48,553 bases of DNA from Candidatus Bathycorpusculum acetigenes. GTDB taxonomy: Archaea > Thermoproteota > Bathyarchaeia > Bathyarchaeales > Bathycorpusculaceae. Of the stretch, positions 9,305-18,231 are shown piece after piece. The notes beneath the pieces are model-generated. The model had not been told where the DNA came from. It did not search any database and saw nothing but the letters and a program-made list of their open reading frames with translations. Position 1 is the first letter of the stretch. Each line of letters starts with the position of its first letter. A program made the translations under genes and the position numbers. Location: contig WQVG01000007.1 of the NCBI GenBank assembly GCA_009781675.1, positions 1-48,553 of the forward strand, in the 5' to 3' direction.

Positions 9305-9850
9305 TGATGGTTATGCGCTGTTCTAAGTGTGGAGTCAGCGTTGTGTAAAAGCAGAATTTAATTACAACCGACAGCGCTACAAATGTAGAGATTGTGGACG
9401 CCAATTCACCCAAACACAAGACAAAAACGCCACCAAATGCGCCTTTGCACTGTACTATATGTAGTTGGCTTATCAATGAATGCTTTGTCTGTATGCTTAA
9501 CGTTGAACCCTTAACCATTCTCTATTGGTGAGGAATTTTGCGCTTAAAACCTATGAAAACCAGCTCGCAGGGTGAAGCATAATTGAGCTTGATGAGATGT
9601 GACCATTTTGTGTTCAAAGAATAAAGTCTGGATCTGGAAGGCATACTGTTGAACTACCGCTGAACTTGTTGTTTGGGAATGTGGAAACCGAAGTGCCCAA
9701 GCACTAAAAAAGATGCTTGATCGGCTCCAGACCTTGGCGGTTAGGGTTTTATTTGTTGATAACTGGGAGTGCTGGGACCCCTAATGAGGCCTTTATTAGG
9801 AAATTGCCGCTTGAGTGCTGGTTTTGGGCTAACCGGAAGCTATTTAGTTA
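9305..9850 (+). mobile_element. decayed IS1-family transposase
   Basis: Pieces of an IS1-like transposase in several frames on one strand. They are a CSKCG zinc-finger start, RQRYKCRDCGRQFTQTQDKN, a shifted IELDEM segment, an equivalent of the W-K-A-V region, and VLFVDNWECWD-like remains near 9750-9775. Order and spacing follow the IS1 DDE transposase (InsA-type zinc finger, then the catalytic part). The frame is interrupted many times and the C-terminal end is barely recognisable. I could not define terminal inverted repeats. It is an old, inactive copy. Confidence 0.8.
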
Positions 9851-9985
9851 AATAAGTGTGGTTTAGGACGATATGTGGAAAAGCGGCAATAATTTCGGGA
9901 AAAGATAACCAAAATCGCAATGTATAAAACTTAAATAATGGAGCACACTAAACCTAAGGTTAAATTATTGAAGGAGACAAAAAAG

Positions 9986-10717
9986 TTGACTAAAACAAAA
10001 TTAGTATTAGTGATAACACTTCTATCCTTGTTGACCCTAAGCGCCTTTAGCGCAATCAACACAAACGCATTCGTACAAGCTGTGGACACATCTTTTAGTG
10101 GTAGTGGTCAAATCGCGGCGGCTAAATTTGTACAAAGTGGTGATACTATACATGTTTACTTTGCGGAGCAACTAAAAATTGGTAATGGAAAGCCTTTAGC
10201 CTATGGTCTCTATATTGACGTTACACATGGAAACGGTGAAACTTCTGCAGATTATGTAGAGTTATCCTTAGTTGACACAGAAAATTTTGTTACCTTTGAA
10301 TCTAGTGGAATCCATATCGAGGCTAAAATGACTTTTAGTCGTGGTTCGACGACTCAAGAGCACAATATAATTCTTGACTGGGACTTCGCTGATAGTACAG
10401 CAATATTTACGCTTATCAATCATAGAGCCGGTAGAACATCTGTCTATAATGCTAATGGCGATAATGTTGCATATGCATTTGTTAATCCATCTGCATCTGC
10501 TTCGGTCTTTAAAGGAAAGGGCAACACGAATACGCTTGCAATCACCATTGCAGAGTCATGCTTTGATTTTGTAACAAACGCTATAAGTGCGCCGCTCGTT
10601 AAGGAATTCACTATTAACAACAATGCCGCAGGCACCTATCAAGTTGACGACTTTAACATCTATGTTGATACTAAAGGTAATGACCAAATACGTGCATGCT
10701 ACATAATAACAAAATAA
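9986..10717 (+). CDS. secreted protein of unknown function
   Basis: A 243-residue exported protein. The frame opens at ATG 9938, but an AAGGAG ribosome site at 9971-9976 lies 9 bases before the TTG at 9986, and TATAAAA at about 9922-9928 puts the RNA start near 9949. TTG 9986 is therefore the likely start. That gives a compact signal peptide (MTKTKLVLVITLLSLLTLS) followed by Ser/Thr-rich beta-strand sequence with alternating hydrophobics, as in beta-sandwich surface proteins. Two cysteines near the C-terminus could form a disulfide. I recognise no family. Confidence 0.75.
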   Translation: MTKTKLVLVITLLSLLTLSAFSAINTNAFVQAVDTSFSGSGQIAAAKFVQSGDTIHVYFAEQLKIGNGKPLAYGLYIDVTHGNGETSADYVELSLVDTENFVTFESSGIHIEAKMTFSRGSTTQEHNIILDWDFADSTAIFTLINHRAGRTSVYNANGDNVAYAFVNPSASASVFKGKGNTNTLAITIAESCFDFVTNAISAPLVKEFTINNNAAGTYQVDDFNIYVDTKGNDQIRACYIITK

Positions 10718-11020
10718 CCTAAACTATCAATATAATGTCTGGTTAGGTGAAAAGTATTCACCACCATCTTTATTTCTTTGGACTATCAATCACAAAAAAC
10801 ACAATGCAACATTTGAATTTCAAGCATGGTACGATTAGCATAGTCACAAGTTCTGTATAGATATCGTAACCAGTTTGTTTTCACATTAAAAATCATACAT
10901 ATTGTTCTTGAATCTCGGATAATTCTCAGTAAAACTGAATAATTACAAAAAAGAGTGGGAGGGATAGCAGAAAAATAAACGTAGCTGACGATATCGCCAT
11001 TTAAGTATTGTGTCCTCTCG
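10718..11020. other. no gene seen
   Basis: AT-rich spacer. A minus-strand frame here lacks coding character. It may hold the decayed downstream end of the fragment at 11021-11338. Confidence 0.4.
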
Positions 11021-11338
11021 CTAACTTGGCCATAACTTGAATAACCAGTCAATCTTGGGACTTGAATAAATCGGTGATCTCAATATCAGTTCAAACGGTT
11101 CTATCGGCTCAACCTTGGGTAATAATATGATTGTTACCATTATGCCCTCGTCATTAATCACGCTCTTGTTAAAAATTATGCTCTTGTTGTTAATCATGCC
11201 ACTCACGCTAAAGGGAACAAACGTTAAGGCCGAAAAACCACTTTTGCCAGTGATTGCTATTTTTTTGTTTGGCATGTTTTCGATGGTTAAATCGCTTTTG
11301 GCAAGGAACTCAAAGAATAGCATCATTAGCTGATACAG
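11021..11338 (-). pseudogene. possible gene remnant or short gene, native-like codons
   Basis: An open minus-strand frame of about 100 codons (ATG at 11326) with codon choice like the resident genes. It contains the alternating strand pattern of a beta-rich domain, including FSALTFVPFSVSG and SVINDEGIMVTI. The frame runs a few codons upstream of the ATG before a stop, and no ribosome site or TATA box precedes it. It is perhaps an internal piece of a beta-sandwich surface protein. I do not recognise the family. It may be a small real gene. Confidence 0.35.
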
Positions 11339-11424
11339 GTTGTATGTGGAATTGACAACTCTGCTTCATATTACGGGAGCGGGTTAAAGAAAGGTATATT
11401 GGTGTGTTAGTTAAGCGTAATGCC

Positions 11425-11430
11425 TATAAA
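11425..11430 (+). promoter_or_regulatory. TATA box of nadA
   Basis: TATAAA centred 27 bases before the ATG at 11455. This spacing predicts transcription beginning at the start codon, a leaderless mRNA, and is why I move the nadA start down from the upstream GTG at 11404. Confidence 0.6.
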
Positions 11431-11454
11431 TCAGCTTGTAAATACACAAGACGC

Positions 11455-12390
11455 ATGCGTGTAAATGCACCCCACTTCCCGGATTTAACGCAGAAAATCC
11501 AGCAACTTAAAAAAGAAAAAAAAGCCCTTATCCTGGCTCACAATTATCAACGTCCCGAAATACAAGACATAGCTGACTACATCGGCGACAGCATCGAACT
11601 GAGCCGCAAAGCTATGACCGAAAAGGACGCAGAATTCATCATATTTTCCGCTGTGGATTTTATGGCAGAATCCGCCGCGATTCTTAACCCCACCAAAAAG
11701 GTTTTGTTACCCAGCACAGGTGCCAGATGCCCTATGGCACAGATGCTTACTGTAGATGAAATAAAACGAGTCAAAGCCAAGTATCCAAAGGCCCCGGTTG
11801 TGCTCTATGTTAACACATTAGCCGTATGCAAAGCAGAGGCTGACATCTGTTGTACCAGTGCCAACGCAGTTGAAGTTGTGAACTCACTTGACGCCGACAC
11901 CATCCTGTTTGGACCTGACAAAAACCTCTCAGAATACGTCGCAGAAAAAACCGGAAAAACCCTAATTCCCATTCCCGCTAACGGTTTCTGCCCAACACAT
12001 TTGCTGTTTCAGTCTGAAGACGTCAAAGTTCTCAAGATGCAATACCCAGACGCCGAAGTTATGGTTCACCCCGAATGCACCAAGGGAATGCGTCTTGTTG
12101 CTGACTTTATTGGAAGTACATCAAAAATCTGCAAACAAGCAAAAGAATCCAGTGCACAAAAAATCATTATAGGTACTGAGTGTGGTATACTACACCGCCT
12201 CCAAAAAGAAAATCCCACAAAGCAATTCTATCTCGCCTACGACGGCGCTGTGTGCCCCAACATGAAGACCACAACACTTGAACGAATCTACCAATCACTC
12301 AAAGAAGAAAAACACCTAATTAAAGTCCCCCAGGCAACAGCAAAGAAAGCTCGAATATCACTGGAGCGCATGTTTGAAGTCAAAACTTAA
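11455..12390 (+). CDS. nadA: quinolinate synthase
   Basis: NadA condenses iminoaspartate with dihydroxyacetone phosphate to quinolinate in NAD synthesis and carries one 4Fe-4S cluster. The family start ALILAHNYQRPEIQDIADYIGDS is present. The cluster cysteines lie in the LAVCKAEADIC region, in MVHPECTKGM and in YDGAVCPNM, and GARCPMAQML is also conserved. The length of 311 residues from ATG 11455 is normal. Earlier GTG 11404 would add a 17-residue basic tail that lies upstream of the predicted RNA start. Neither nadB/aspartate dehydrogenase nor nadC is adjacent. The stop overlaps the convergent nikR stop. Confidence 0.95.
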   Translation: MRVNAPHFPDLTQKIQQLKKEKKALILAHNYQRPEIQDIADYIGDSIELSRKAMTEKDAEFIIFSAVDFMAESAAILNPTKKVLLPSTGARCPMAQMLTVDEIKRVKAKYPKAPVVLYVNTLAVCKAEADICCTSANAVEVVNSLDADTILFGPDKNLSEYVAEKTGKTLIPIPANGFCPTHLLFQSEDVKVLKMQYPDAEVMVHPECTKGMRLVADFIGSTSKICKQAKESSAQKIIIGTECGILHRLQKENPTKQFYLAYDGAVCPNMKTTTLERIYQSLKEEKHLIKVPQATAKKARISLERMFEVKT

Positions 12391-12794
12391 ACTGTTACTA
12401 TCATGGATTTGAGAATTTTTACGCCCCGCCGCGTTGCCAGCTCATCGCTTAGGTGGCGTATTTCAGAGCTTTTACCCTTTACCGCAATAACTTCCAAGCA
12501 ATCATGTTCACCCAGATGGATATGCATCGTTGAGGATATGAGGTCTTGGTGATGATGCTGAGAATTAGTTAAATCACTTTCCAAGCCGCGGGTGTCATGA
12601 TCATAAACCATCAATATAACGCCAGTTTGATGGGCATTTTCATCCTGTAACCACTTTCGCTCTGAAACATAGAGTCGCACAGCGTCCTGGATGGCTTTGC
12701 TTCGGCTTTCATAGCCCATCTTTTCGGTTATGGCATCGAAATCTTCTAAAAGATCAGGCGGAAACGTTACACCAATACGAACAATTTTGGCCAT
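12387..12794 (-). CDS. nikR: NikR nickel-responsive regulator
   Basis: Ribbon-helix-helix repressor with an ACT-like nickel-sensing domain, 135 residues. The N-terminal RHH spans about residues 4-45. By spacing to the E. coli protein the nickel site is H80, H91, H93 and C99 (HHHQDL, then MHIHLGEHDC). It would repress nickel uptake genes when nickel is plentiful, but none lie in this window. AGGTGA precedes the ATG. It may be co-regulated with other distant loci. Confidence 0.93.
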   Translation of the reverse strand: MAKIVRIGVTFPPDLLEDFDAITEKMGYESRSKAIQDAVRLYVSERKWLQDENAHQTGVILMVYDHDTRGLESDLTNSQHHHQDLISSTMHIHLGEHDCLEVIAVKGKSSEIRHLSDELATRRGVKILKSMIVTV

Positions 12795-12829
12795 CTCAAG
12801 TCACCTCTAAGACTTAGGGGGGTCTTTCC

Positions 12830-14269
12830 CTAAAAGCTTTTAGACAATCCACTAAACTTTACCCTACGTCTAATTTTTTTCACAAAAAACGGAACCAGCA
12901 CAGCAAATACGGTCACGATTTCAACTTTGCCAATAATCATCGACACCATAATCAGCCACTTATACCCAAGCGGCATAGCCACAGATACTGCTCCCATGGT
13001 TGCCCCAGTGGTTGAAAGCGCTGATCCCATTTCAAAAAGTGCATGTCCAAAAGAAATACCCATCGTAGATAACAACAACGCAAAAACAACTAATGCCGCA
13101 AAAAAGAACAGAATCGCCATAACAGCCGGAAACGCTTCTGTGATCTCTGTTTTGGTGGTTTCCTTTTGCCTATCTGACTTGGTAAACGGCATCGAAATTA
13201 AATGCCCAAACGAAGTTCCCAACGCCAGTAGCCGCGAAATTTTTATACCTCCCGCCATAGAAAACGCACAGCCACCAACCGACATCAAAATTACAAGTAA
13301 CACTACAGCATTGGAACTAAATGTAGCGAGGTTTAGATAATAGATTCCCTGAGTGGATGCCAAACTTACCACATGAAACAAAGAATCAAAAAAACCTATA
13401 TCCATGACAAAAAACAAAACTATACTAGCCGTTACCATGATACAGATAAACAAAACAATCTCAGGTGAAAATATTTTCTTAAATTTTCCAGCTAAGAGAT
13501 TATAATTGAAAGAAAAATTTACCGCACCCAAAAACATCAACAAAAGAATTAAAATTTGAGGCGCTACAGAGAGATACTGTTGAAACGTTAGCGTATTAGG
13601 CGAGAAACCCCCCGTGAGGGTATCTATGACAAAGGTCCCTGTAGCCACAAAGTCGGTGTAGCCTAAAAGATAAAAAATCCCCGTAAAAACCAAGATATAG
13701 ATACCATAGATCGCCAATACCATAAAAAACATACGCTTCAGATTTCTGCTAAGATTCTCGATTCCCAAAACCCCCCCCAACCTAGGTAACGCCCGCCTAG
13801 ATTGAAAAAACGCTAAAATCAAAAACACCACACCCACACCTCCCATGACCTCTGTTAGACTCCGATAGACCAGTACGGATCTTGGCAGAACCTCAGGGTT
13901 TGATATGAAACTAAACCCAGTAGTTGTAAAGCCTGAGACGCTCTCAAAACAACTGTTCGTGAAGCGATCCAGACCGTTTGCGCTAGCAAAAGGATCCAAG
14001 TAGAGATAGGGTATGGCTCCTATGAGGGGTAGGATGATAAATGCCAAAAACAGCAGGGTGCTGGCAGATTTTACGGTTAAGTCCTTGCGTTCACAGAGTG
14101 CATTTAAGAAAAATCCCCCGCCTAAAAAAGCCAAAGCCGTTAGAAAAAGTGGAATGAGTTGCGCCGTCTCATTGAAGATAAACCCCGTTATAATTGGAAT
14201 GATAGTTAACAGGCCGGCGGTTTGGAGCAGAAAGCCCAAGTTAGCGATTATGCGCTGATTCATCGTCAC
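12830..14269 (-). CDS. TrkH/KtrB-type potassium transporter membrane subunit
   Basis: A potassium uptake channel subunit of 479 residues with four pore repeats. Selectivity-filter-like segments are ESVSGFTTTGFSFI, DTLTGGFSPNT, SVGGCAFSMAGGIK and ALSTTGATMG, each with the filter glycine. It starts with GTG 14269 or the in-frame ATG 14263, and an A/T box on this strand near 14284-14293 suits a nearly leaderless RNA. No TrkA/KtrA gating subunit is encoded alongside, so the partner must be elsewhere. Confidence 0.92.
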   Translation of the reverse strand: MTMNQRIIANLGFLLQTAGLLTIIPIITGFIFNETAQLIPLFLTALAFLGGGFFLNALCERKDLTVKSASTLLFLAFIILPLIGAIPYLYLDPFASANGLDRFTNSCFESVSGFTTTGFSFISNPEVLPRSVLVYRSLTEVMGGVGVVFLILAFFQSRRALPRLGGVLGIENLSRNLKRMFFMVLAIYGIYILVFTGIFYLLGYTDFVATGTFVIDTLTGGFSPNTLTFQQYLSVAPQILILLLMFLGAVNFSFNYNLLAGKFKKIFSPEIVLFICIMVTASIVLFFVMDIGFFDSLFHVVSLASTQGIYYLNLATFSSNAVVLLVILMSVGGCAFSMAGGIKISRLLALGTSFGHLISMPFTKSDRQKETTKTEITEAFPAVMAILFFFAALVVFALLLSTMGISFGHALFEMGSALSTTGATMGAVSVAMPLGYKWLIMVSMIIGKVEIVTVFAVLVPFFVKKIRRRVKFSGLSKSF

Positions 14270-14383
14270 TGACTTAAATAATGAACAATTATTTATGTTT
14301 CTGTGGCTGACCGCAGAAAATAAACCATTGACCTTTTAGATCTGAAGTATGGCCAGAAATATCTCTAAACTGATGAAATAAGA

Positions 14384-14470
14384 TGGCGCGGGATGTGGGA
14401 TTCGAACCCACGTGGCCTTTCGACCACAGACTTAGCAGGCCTGCCCCATACCAGGCTTGGGGAATCCCGC
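14384..14470 (-). tRNA. tRNA-Ser (anticodon GCT)
   Basis: On the minus strand the acceptor arm GCGGGAT pairs with ATCCCGC, and discriminator G is followed by an encoded CCA. The D-stem CCCA/TGGG, an anticodon stem CAGGC/GTCTG enclosing CTGCTAA (anticodon GCT) and a long type II variable arm (TGGTCGAAAGGCCA) define a serine tRNA. The T-arm is GTGGG-TTCGAAT-CCCAC. I see no intron. Confidence 0.95.
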
Positions 14471-14663
14471 AACACTTTTTTGCCTTTACCCTTTGGCTGT
14501 TCTGCTTGAATCCCAAATGGTCAGTCTTAGCCATTTGAGTGTAAAGTAATTTAATTAAAGCTTTCTCAGCACTTACGCAACTGTGCTCACTTGCTATGCC
14601 TATCGGTGCTGTGAACTTTTAAATGTGTATCCAATCAAAGCCTCAATTCGACTCGAGCCAAAA

Positions 14664-15365
14664 TCACTTTTGATTTTGTGCCACAATCATTGCGTGGGCT
14701 TTATCGTAGGGTTCTAAGTCAATAATTTCCTTAACATCATAACCGCGTTTGTATAGGATCCGGGCTTCTTGTTTATAGACCTCTTGAGGAGGCATGGTAA
14801 CATCGATACTCTGTGATTTGCAGGCAAGCATAACCCAGCCTTGGGATTTGAGGAAGTAGTCTGCATTGTCTGCTAGAAGTTTTGCCTGTTCAGGTTGGGC
14901 GACGTCACAATAGACGACATCGACTTTGCCATTGATGAACATGGCATAACGTTCAGGCATCCGAGCGTCCTCGAGCATGGGTGAGATGTTTGAGCGGTAG
15001 GCAGCTACATTGTTAACTAAATCGCGAAGACTACGCTGGGCAAATTCGATACAGTAAACATGTCCAGATTCGCTCACGATATCACTAACATGACTAGGTG
15101 TAGTTCCAGAGGCAGCCCCTAAATAGAGTACCTTAGAACCCGGCACAACGGGTACCTTTTGCAGTCCTTTGATGATGGCACCTGCGAGTTTGCTTCGAAA
15201 AGCATCCCAAACCCGATATTCCACGCCTCTGAATTTGATCAAGCGCTCACCATAGACGTTTAAGCCCGGCGTGAGGTTTTTTGTGCCCAGCCGTTTAGCG
15301 CCGTCTTCGAGAAGGATTTGATAGATCTCGGGGAATTTATCGTTTGGTTTAACTCTGACGCCCAC
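14664..15365 (-). CDS. flpA: fibrillarin-like rRNA/tRNA 2'-O-methyltransferase
   Basis: Fibrillarin, the S-adenosylmethionine-dependent methyltransferase of archaeal C/D-box ribonucleoproteins. The SAM motif reads VLYLGAASGTTPSHVSD, followed by VYCIEFA, a DVVYCDVAQPEQA segment and the VMLACKSQSID strand. The open frame continues upstream to 15545, but that part only reads the Nop5 tail in another frame. I choose the GTG at 15365, which gives 233 residues and a 17-base overlap with nop5, the usual translational coupling of this pair. Confidence 0.95.
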   Translation of the reverse strand: MGVRVKPNDKFPEIYQILLEDGAKRLGTKNLTPGLNVYGERLIKFRGVEYRVWDAFRSKLAGAIIKGLQKVPVVPGSKVLYLGAASGTTPSHVSDIVSESGHVYCIEFAQRSLRDLVNNVAAYRSNISPMLEDARMPERYAMFINGKVDVVYCDVAQPEQAKLLADNADYFLKSQGWVMLACKSQSIDVTMPPQEVYKQEARILYKRGYDVKEIIDLEPYDKAHAMIVAQNQK

Positions 15366-16740
15366 GCTTGTCTCTCCACTGTTTGCGTCTGCGTTTATCA
15401 CCTTTAGGTGGGCCTTCACGGTGAGGTTTCTTTTGGAATGATTGCCGTTCGCCTTCACGGGAAGATTCACCGCGCTGGAAACGTTGCTCGCCTTCTTTGC
15501 GGTCACCGCCTTCACGGTAGCTAAATCCGCGTTCTCTACGTTCAAAGCGTTCCCGTTTTTCTTTAGGTTTAGGTTCCTTGGGTGGCGGAGGTTCTTTGTA
15601 TTTCTCTCTGATTTCCTCTACACGCTTATTGATCTCTTCTTTTAATGTATCGCCAATGTAGTGTCCCTCACCAAATGCATCCGCCCGTGCGGCTATGGCG
15701 AGTTTACCTGCGATGACCCGCGCGATCTTTCCACGTTGCCAACGTTTAGCATCATGAAGCATGGTATGTTGGAAAATCAAACCATGCTTGGGAGGACGGG
15801 CGCCTGTTTTGAGGCTTCTAAAGAGCGCTTTTTCTGCACCCAACACTTGGATGGTGCTTGCAGGACGCATGGCGAGGTTTTGGAGACTGCCCGCAATGGA
15901 TATCATGCGGGCTCCCAAGAGAGCTCCTGCAACGGCACGGACGTTTGGGGCCATCTCTTCCATAGTTCTATCGACATATTCGTCCATGCTTTTGCGCAGG
16001 GTATAGAAAGCTAAAATGTCTTTGGCTAAAGTTTGCACCTGTTCTAAGTCCAGATCTGAGATGTCTGCACCCATGGATGCGTCCGCAGCTTTGTTAATGA
16101 GTTGAGTGCGTTCTTTGGGAATGCCCTCAGCTTCTAGTTTTTCGATACTAAAGTTGTCTCTGTTGCCCAAGTTCATGGCAAGACGCGCATACGTTTCATG
16201 TTTCTCAACTAGGCGGTCAAGTTCGGGGAAGTAGATACCATACCATTCGCGTAGTCTACCCATAAAGAGGTTGACCGTTTGGTCGAGGCTATCTAGGGTT
16301 TGGATACCTTGAGCGACGATGAGATCGCGTTTACCCGTGGCGCCTTTGATGCGGAGTTTGCTGAGCTCCATGCTGACATCACGGTTCCAACTGTCAAGTT
16401 CTTGTTGACCTGCAACAAAACCTGATTCGACAGCGATATCTGACATGCGGTTGTTGAGTACTGCGGTTTCAGCCGGTTTGGCTACTTCAACGCTGACTTT
16501 AAGACGGCGCTGTGCTTCCTCTGCAAGTTTACCGTTTGAGAAAACAAAGGTGTCATATCCGACATTTTTTAGAAGTGTGATAAGGGAGGTGGCTTGGTCT
16601 GAGAGTTTACCCTGTTCTGTGCGGAGAAGATTTTTGGCCGCTGCCTGTACTTTCTTTGGAAACAACGCTTTTTCAACCAGCTGGTTTTTGTCGTCAAAGG
16701 CCGTTACGCCAAAGGGAAACTGTACGATGAATGCTTTCAT
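15349..16740 (-). CDS. nop5: Nop5/Nop56-related C/D-box RNP protein
   Basis: Scaffold protein that binds fibrillarin and L7Ae on box C/D guide RNAs. The N-terminal domain (about 1-130) contacts fibrillarin, then a coiled coil, then the Nop domain with GALLGARMISIAGSLQNLA and ASTIQVLGAEKALFRSLKTG near residues 275-320. The C-terminal 90 residues are a highly charged Lys/Arg/Glu tail with repeated RRERG-like runs. It is upstream of, and overlaps, fibrillarin. Confidence 0.95.
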   Translation of the reverse strand: MKAFIVQFPFGVTAFDDKNQLVEKALFPKKVQAAAKNLLRTEQGKLSDQATSLITLLKNVGYDTFVFSNGKLAEEAQRRLKVSVEVAKPAETAVLNNRMSDIAVESGFVAGQQELDSWNRDVSMELSKLRIKGATGKRDLIVAQGIQTLDSLDQTVNLFMGRLREWYGIYFPELDRLVEKHETYARLAMNLGNRDNFSIEKLEAEGIPKERTQLINKAADASMGADISDLDLEQVQTLAKDILAFYTLRKSMDEYVDRTMEEMAPNVRAVAGALLGARMISIAGSLQNLAMRPASTIQVLGAEKALFRSLKTGARPPKHGLIFQHTMLHDAKRWQRGKIARVIAGKLAIAARADAFGEGHYIGDTLKEEINKRVEEIREKYKEPPPPKEPKPKEKRERFERRERGFSYREGGDRKEGEQRFQRGESSREGERQSFQKKPHREGPPKGDKRRRKQWRDKRGRQS

Positions 16741-16824
16741 TCTCTGTGCCCCGAAATAAACTACACTATGTCAACGGTTAATGTTAATAAATAATATGTT
16801 CCTCCGCAAACAACTGGCTTTAGA

Positions 16825-16846
16825 CAATGAACCGTTTGGTTCATTG
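16825..16846. repeat. perfect inverted repeat upstream of nop5
   Basis: CAATGAACC - GTTT - GGTTCATTG, two 9-base arms with a 4-base loop, in the spacer between the nop5 start and the GNAT stop. It could be a hairpin terminating the GNAT transcript only if read through from outside, or an operator. The position about 85 bases before nop5 favours regulation or a small structured RNA. Confidence 0.5.
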
Positions 16847-16918
16847 AAGTGAATATTCATAGCCAAAAATGCGGTTACCGGCGCGGGTTGCGGTTATAAG
16901 CAGATGGTTGGTGTAGCC

Positions 16919-17452
16919 TTAGCTGATTCTTTCCATTATGATTTCGTCAATATATTGTCCGTCTCTAAAATGTTGTTTTGATATTCTTTGAGTTTCGATA
17001 AACCCAAGTTTGGTATATGTGTGTATGGCGGGATTATTTGTTGCCAAAACTTGTAGTTTCAAACGCTTAATCCCCCTTTGGTTGGCTTGTGATATAATTA
17101 CCTTGAGCATATGTGTTCCAATGCCCAAGTTTCTAAACTGCTTTTTCACGATTATCCCAACAATCCCTTTCCCTTCTTGTTGGATATGCATGTCTGAGGA
17201 TGCGATTACCTCACCGTTAACCTCTGCAATTATTGAAATACTTCTGTCCTGTTCCAAGGATTTAATGTGTTGAGTAAGCCACTTATGTTCACTTTCAACC
17301 GTTACCTTTTCGGTACACGCAATTTGTGCTTTTTCTGCAACAAGTGAATTAATGAGCACTGTAAAACTCATCAAATTATCCATAGAAGGGGTCTTTAAAG
17401 TTATCTTGAAATTCTTGATTGTAAACTCTTCTATGGTTAAATTCTGCCTCAT
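16919..17452 (-). CDS. GNAT-family N-acetyltransferase
   Basis: A 177-residue acetyl-CoA-dependent acetyltransferase. The acetyl-CoA binding motif reads VGIIVKKQFRNLGIGTHMLK, with the Q/R-x-x-G-x-G/A loop. It is followed by RLKLQVLATNNPAIHTYTKL and GFIETQR, the typical C-terminal half of RimL/PhnO-like enzymes. The substrate is unknown. It stands alone and has no linked partner. Confidence 0.9.
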   Translation of the reverse strand: MRQNLTIEEFTIKNFKITLKTPSMDNLMSFTVLINSLVAEKAQIACTEKVTVESEHKWLTQHIKSLEQDRSISIIAEVNGEVIASSDMHIQQEGKGIVGIIVKKQFRNLGIGTHMLKVIISQANQRGIKRLKLQVLATNNPAIHTYTKLGFIETQRISKQHFRDGQYIDEIIMERIS

Positions 17453-17692
17453 TTTAATAACCCGTATTTAGTTACACTTCAAAAGTAAATCATTCAATGA
17501 CTTAAAAAATAGCTTTACGGTCTATAGATGCGTCAATTGGTATCTTTTCTGAAACATGAATGTCAAAATAATGGGTTTGGTGTTTTTCTAAATTATTTTT
17601 GGAATAATCTGTTTTGCTCGAAGTCCAAGCTAAAGAGGACAATAAATTTCATAAGGGTTTTTGTAATAAGATATCAAGAAGGGTACGTTTGG

Positions 17693-18154
17693 ATGGTTTC
17701 CCTGAATTTGGATGATTTGGATATACGCCTACTTCAGTTGTTGCAGGTTAACAGCAGATTTTCTTTTGCCGAGTTGAGCCGTGAGCTTGATGTTGCAGAA
17801 GCTACGGTCCGTTTTAGAGTTAGGCGTCTGGTAAGTGAGGGGGTTATTGCCAAATTTACTATACTGCTTGATCCAAATAAGGTGGGTCGAAGAGTTAGTG
17901 GAGCTATTTTGTTAAAGCTTGATCCTGCCCGTCTCGATGAGGCCTGTAAAGCGCTGATTGCATTTGCTGAGACGATGTATTTGTTCCAAAGTACTGGTGA
18001 GTATGATGTGGTTTCTGTGGTTGTGGCGCGAGATCTGGAGCATCTTAATGATTTAGTTAAACGGGCAAAGGCTGTTGTGGGTGTTAAAGATGCACGTGTT
18101 TCTATTGCGACCCAGTTTTTAAAATTTGATCCCTTTGTTTCATTAAACCTCTAA
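17693..18154 (+). CDS. Lrp/AsnC-family transcriptional regulator
   Basis: An N-terminal helix-turn-helix (LDDLDIRLLQLLQVNSRFSF and following) and a C-terminal RAM/ligand-sensing domain of 153 residues in all. The open frame starts at 17528, but its first 55 residues are not family-like. ATG 17693 matches the normal Lrp N-terminus. It lies upstream of, and codirectional with, the ahb genes, whose first two members are themselves Lrp-like. Unlike those it keeps an ordinary HTH, so it is a plausible regulator of the heme cluster. Confidence 0.88.
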   Translation: MVSLNLDDLDIRLLQLLQVNSRFSFAELSRELDVAEATVRFRVRRLVSEGVIAKFTILLDPNKVGRRVSGAILLKLDPARLDEACKALIAFAETMYLFQSTGEYDVVSVVVARDLEHLNDLVKRAKAVVGVKDARVSIATQFLKFDPFVSLNL

Positions 18155-18231
18155 GCAAACCTTGCGGAATCAGCAACTTTACAGTTGTCTTCTGCTTTTT
18201 CAGTAAGATATATACGATAAGCAATTGCTAA

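Noticed and set aside
14289-14534. 81-residue frame over the tRNA-Ser
   Set aside because: It reads through the tRNA gene and has no independent support.
15366-15545. N-terminal extension of the fibrillarin frame
   Set aside because: This is the Nop5 tail read in another frame. The Nop5 reading has family support and fibrillarin normally starts near 15365.
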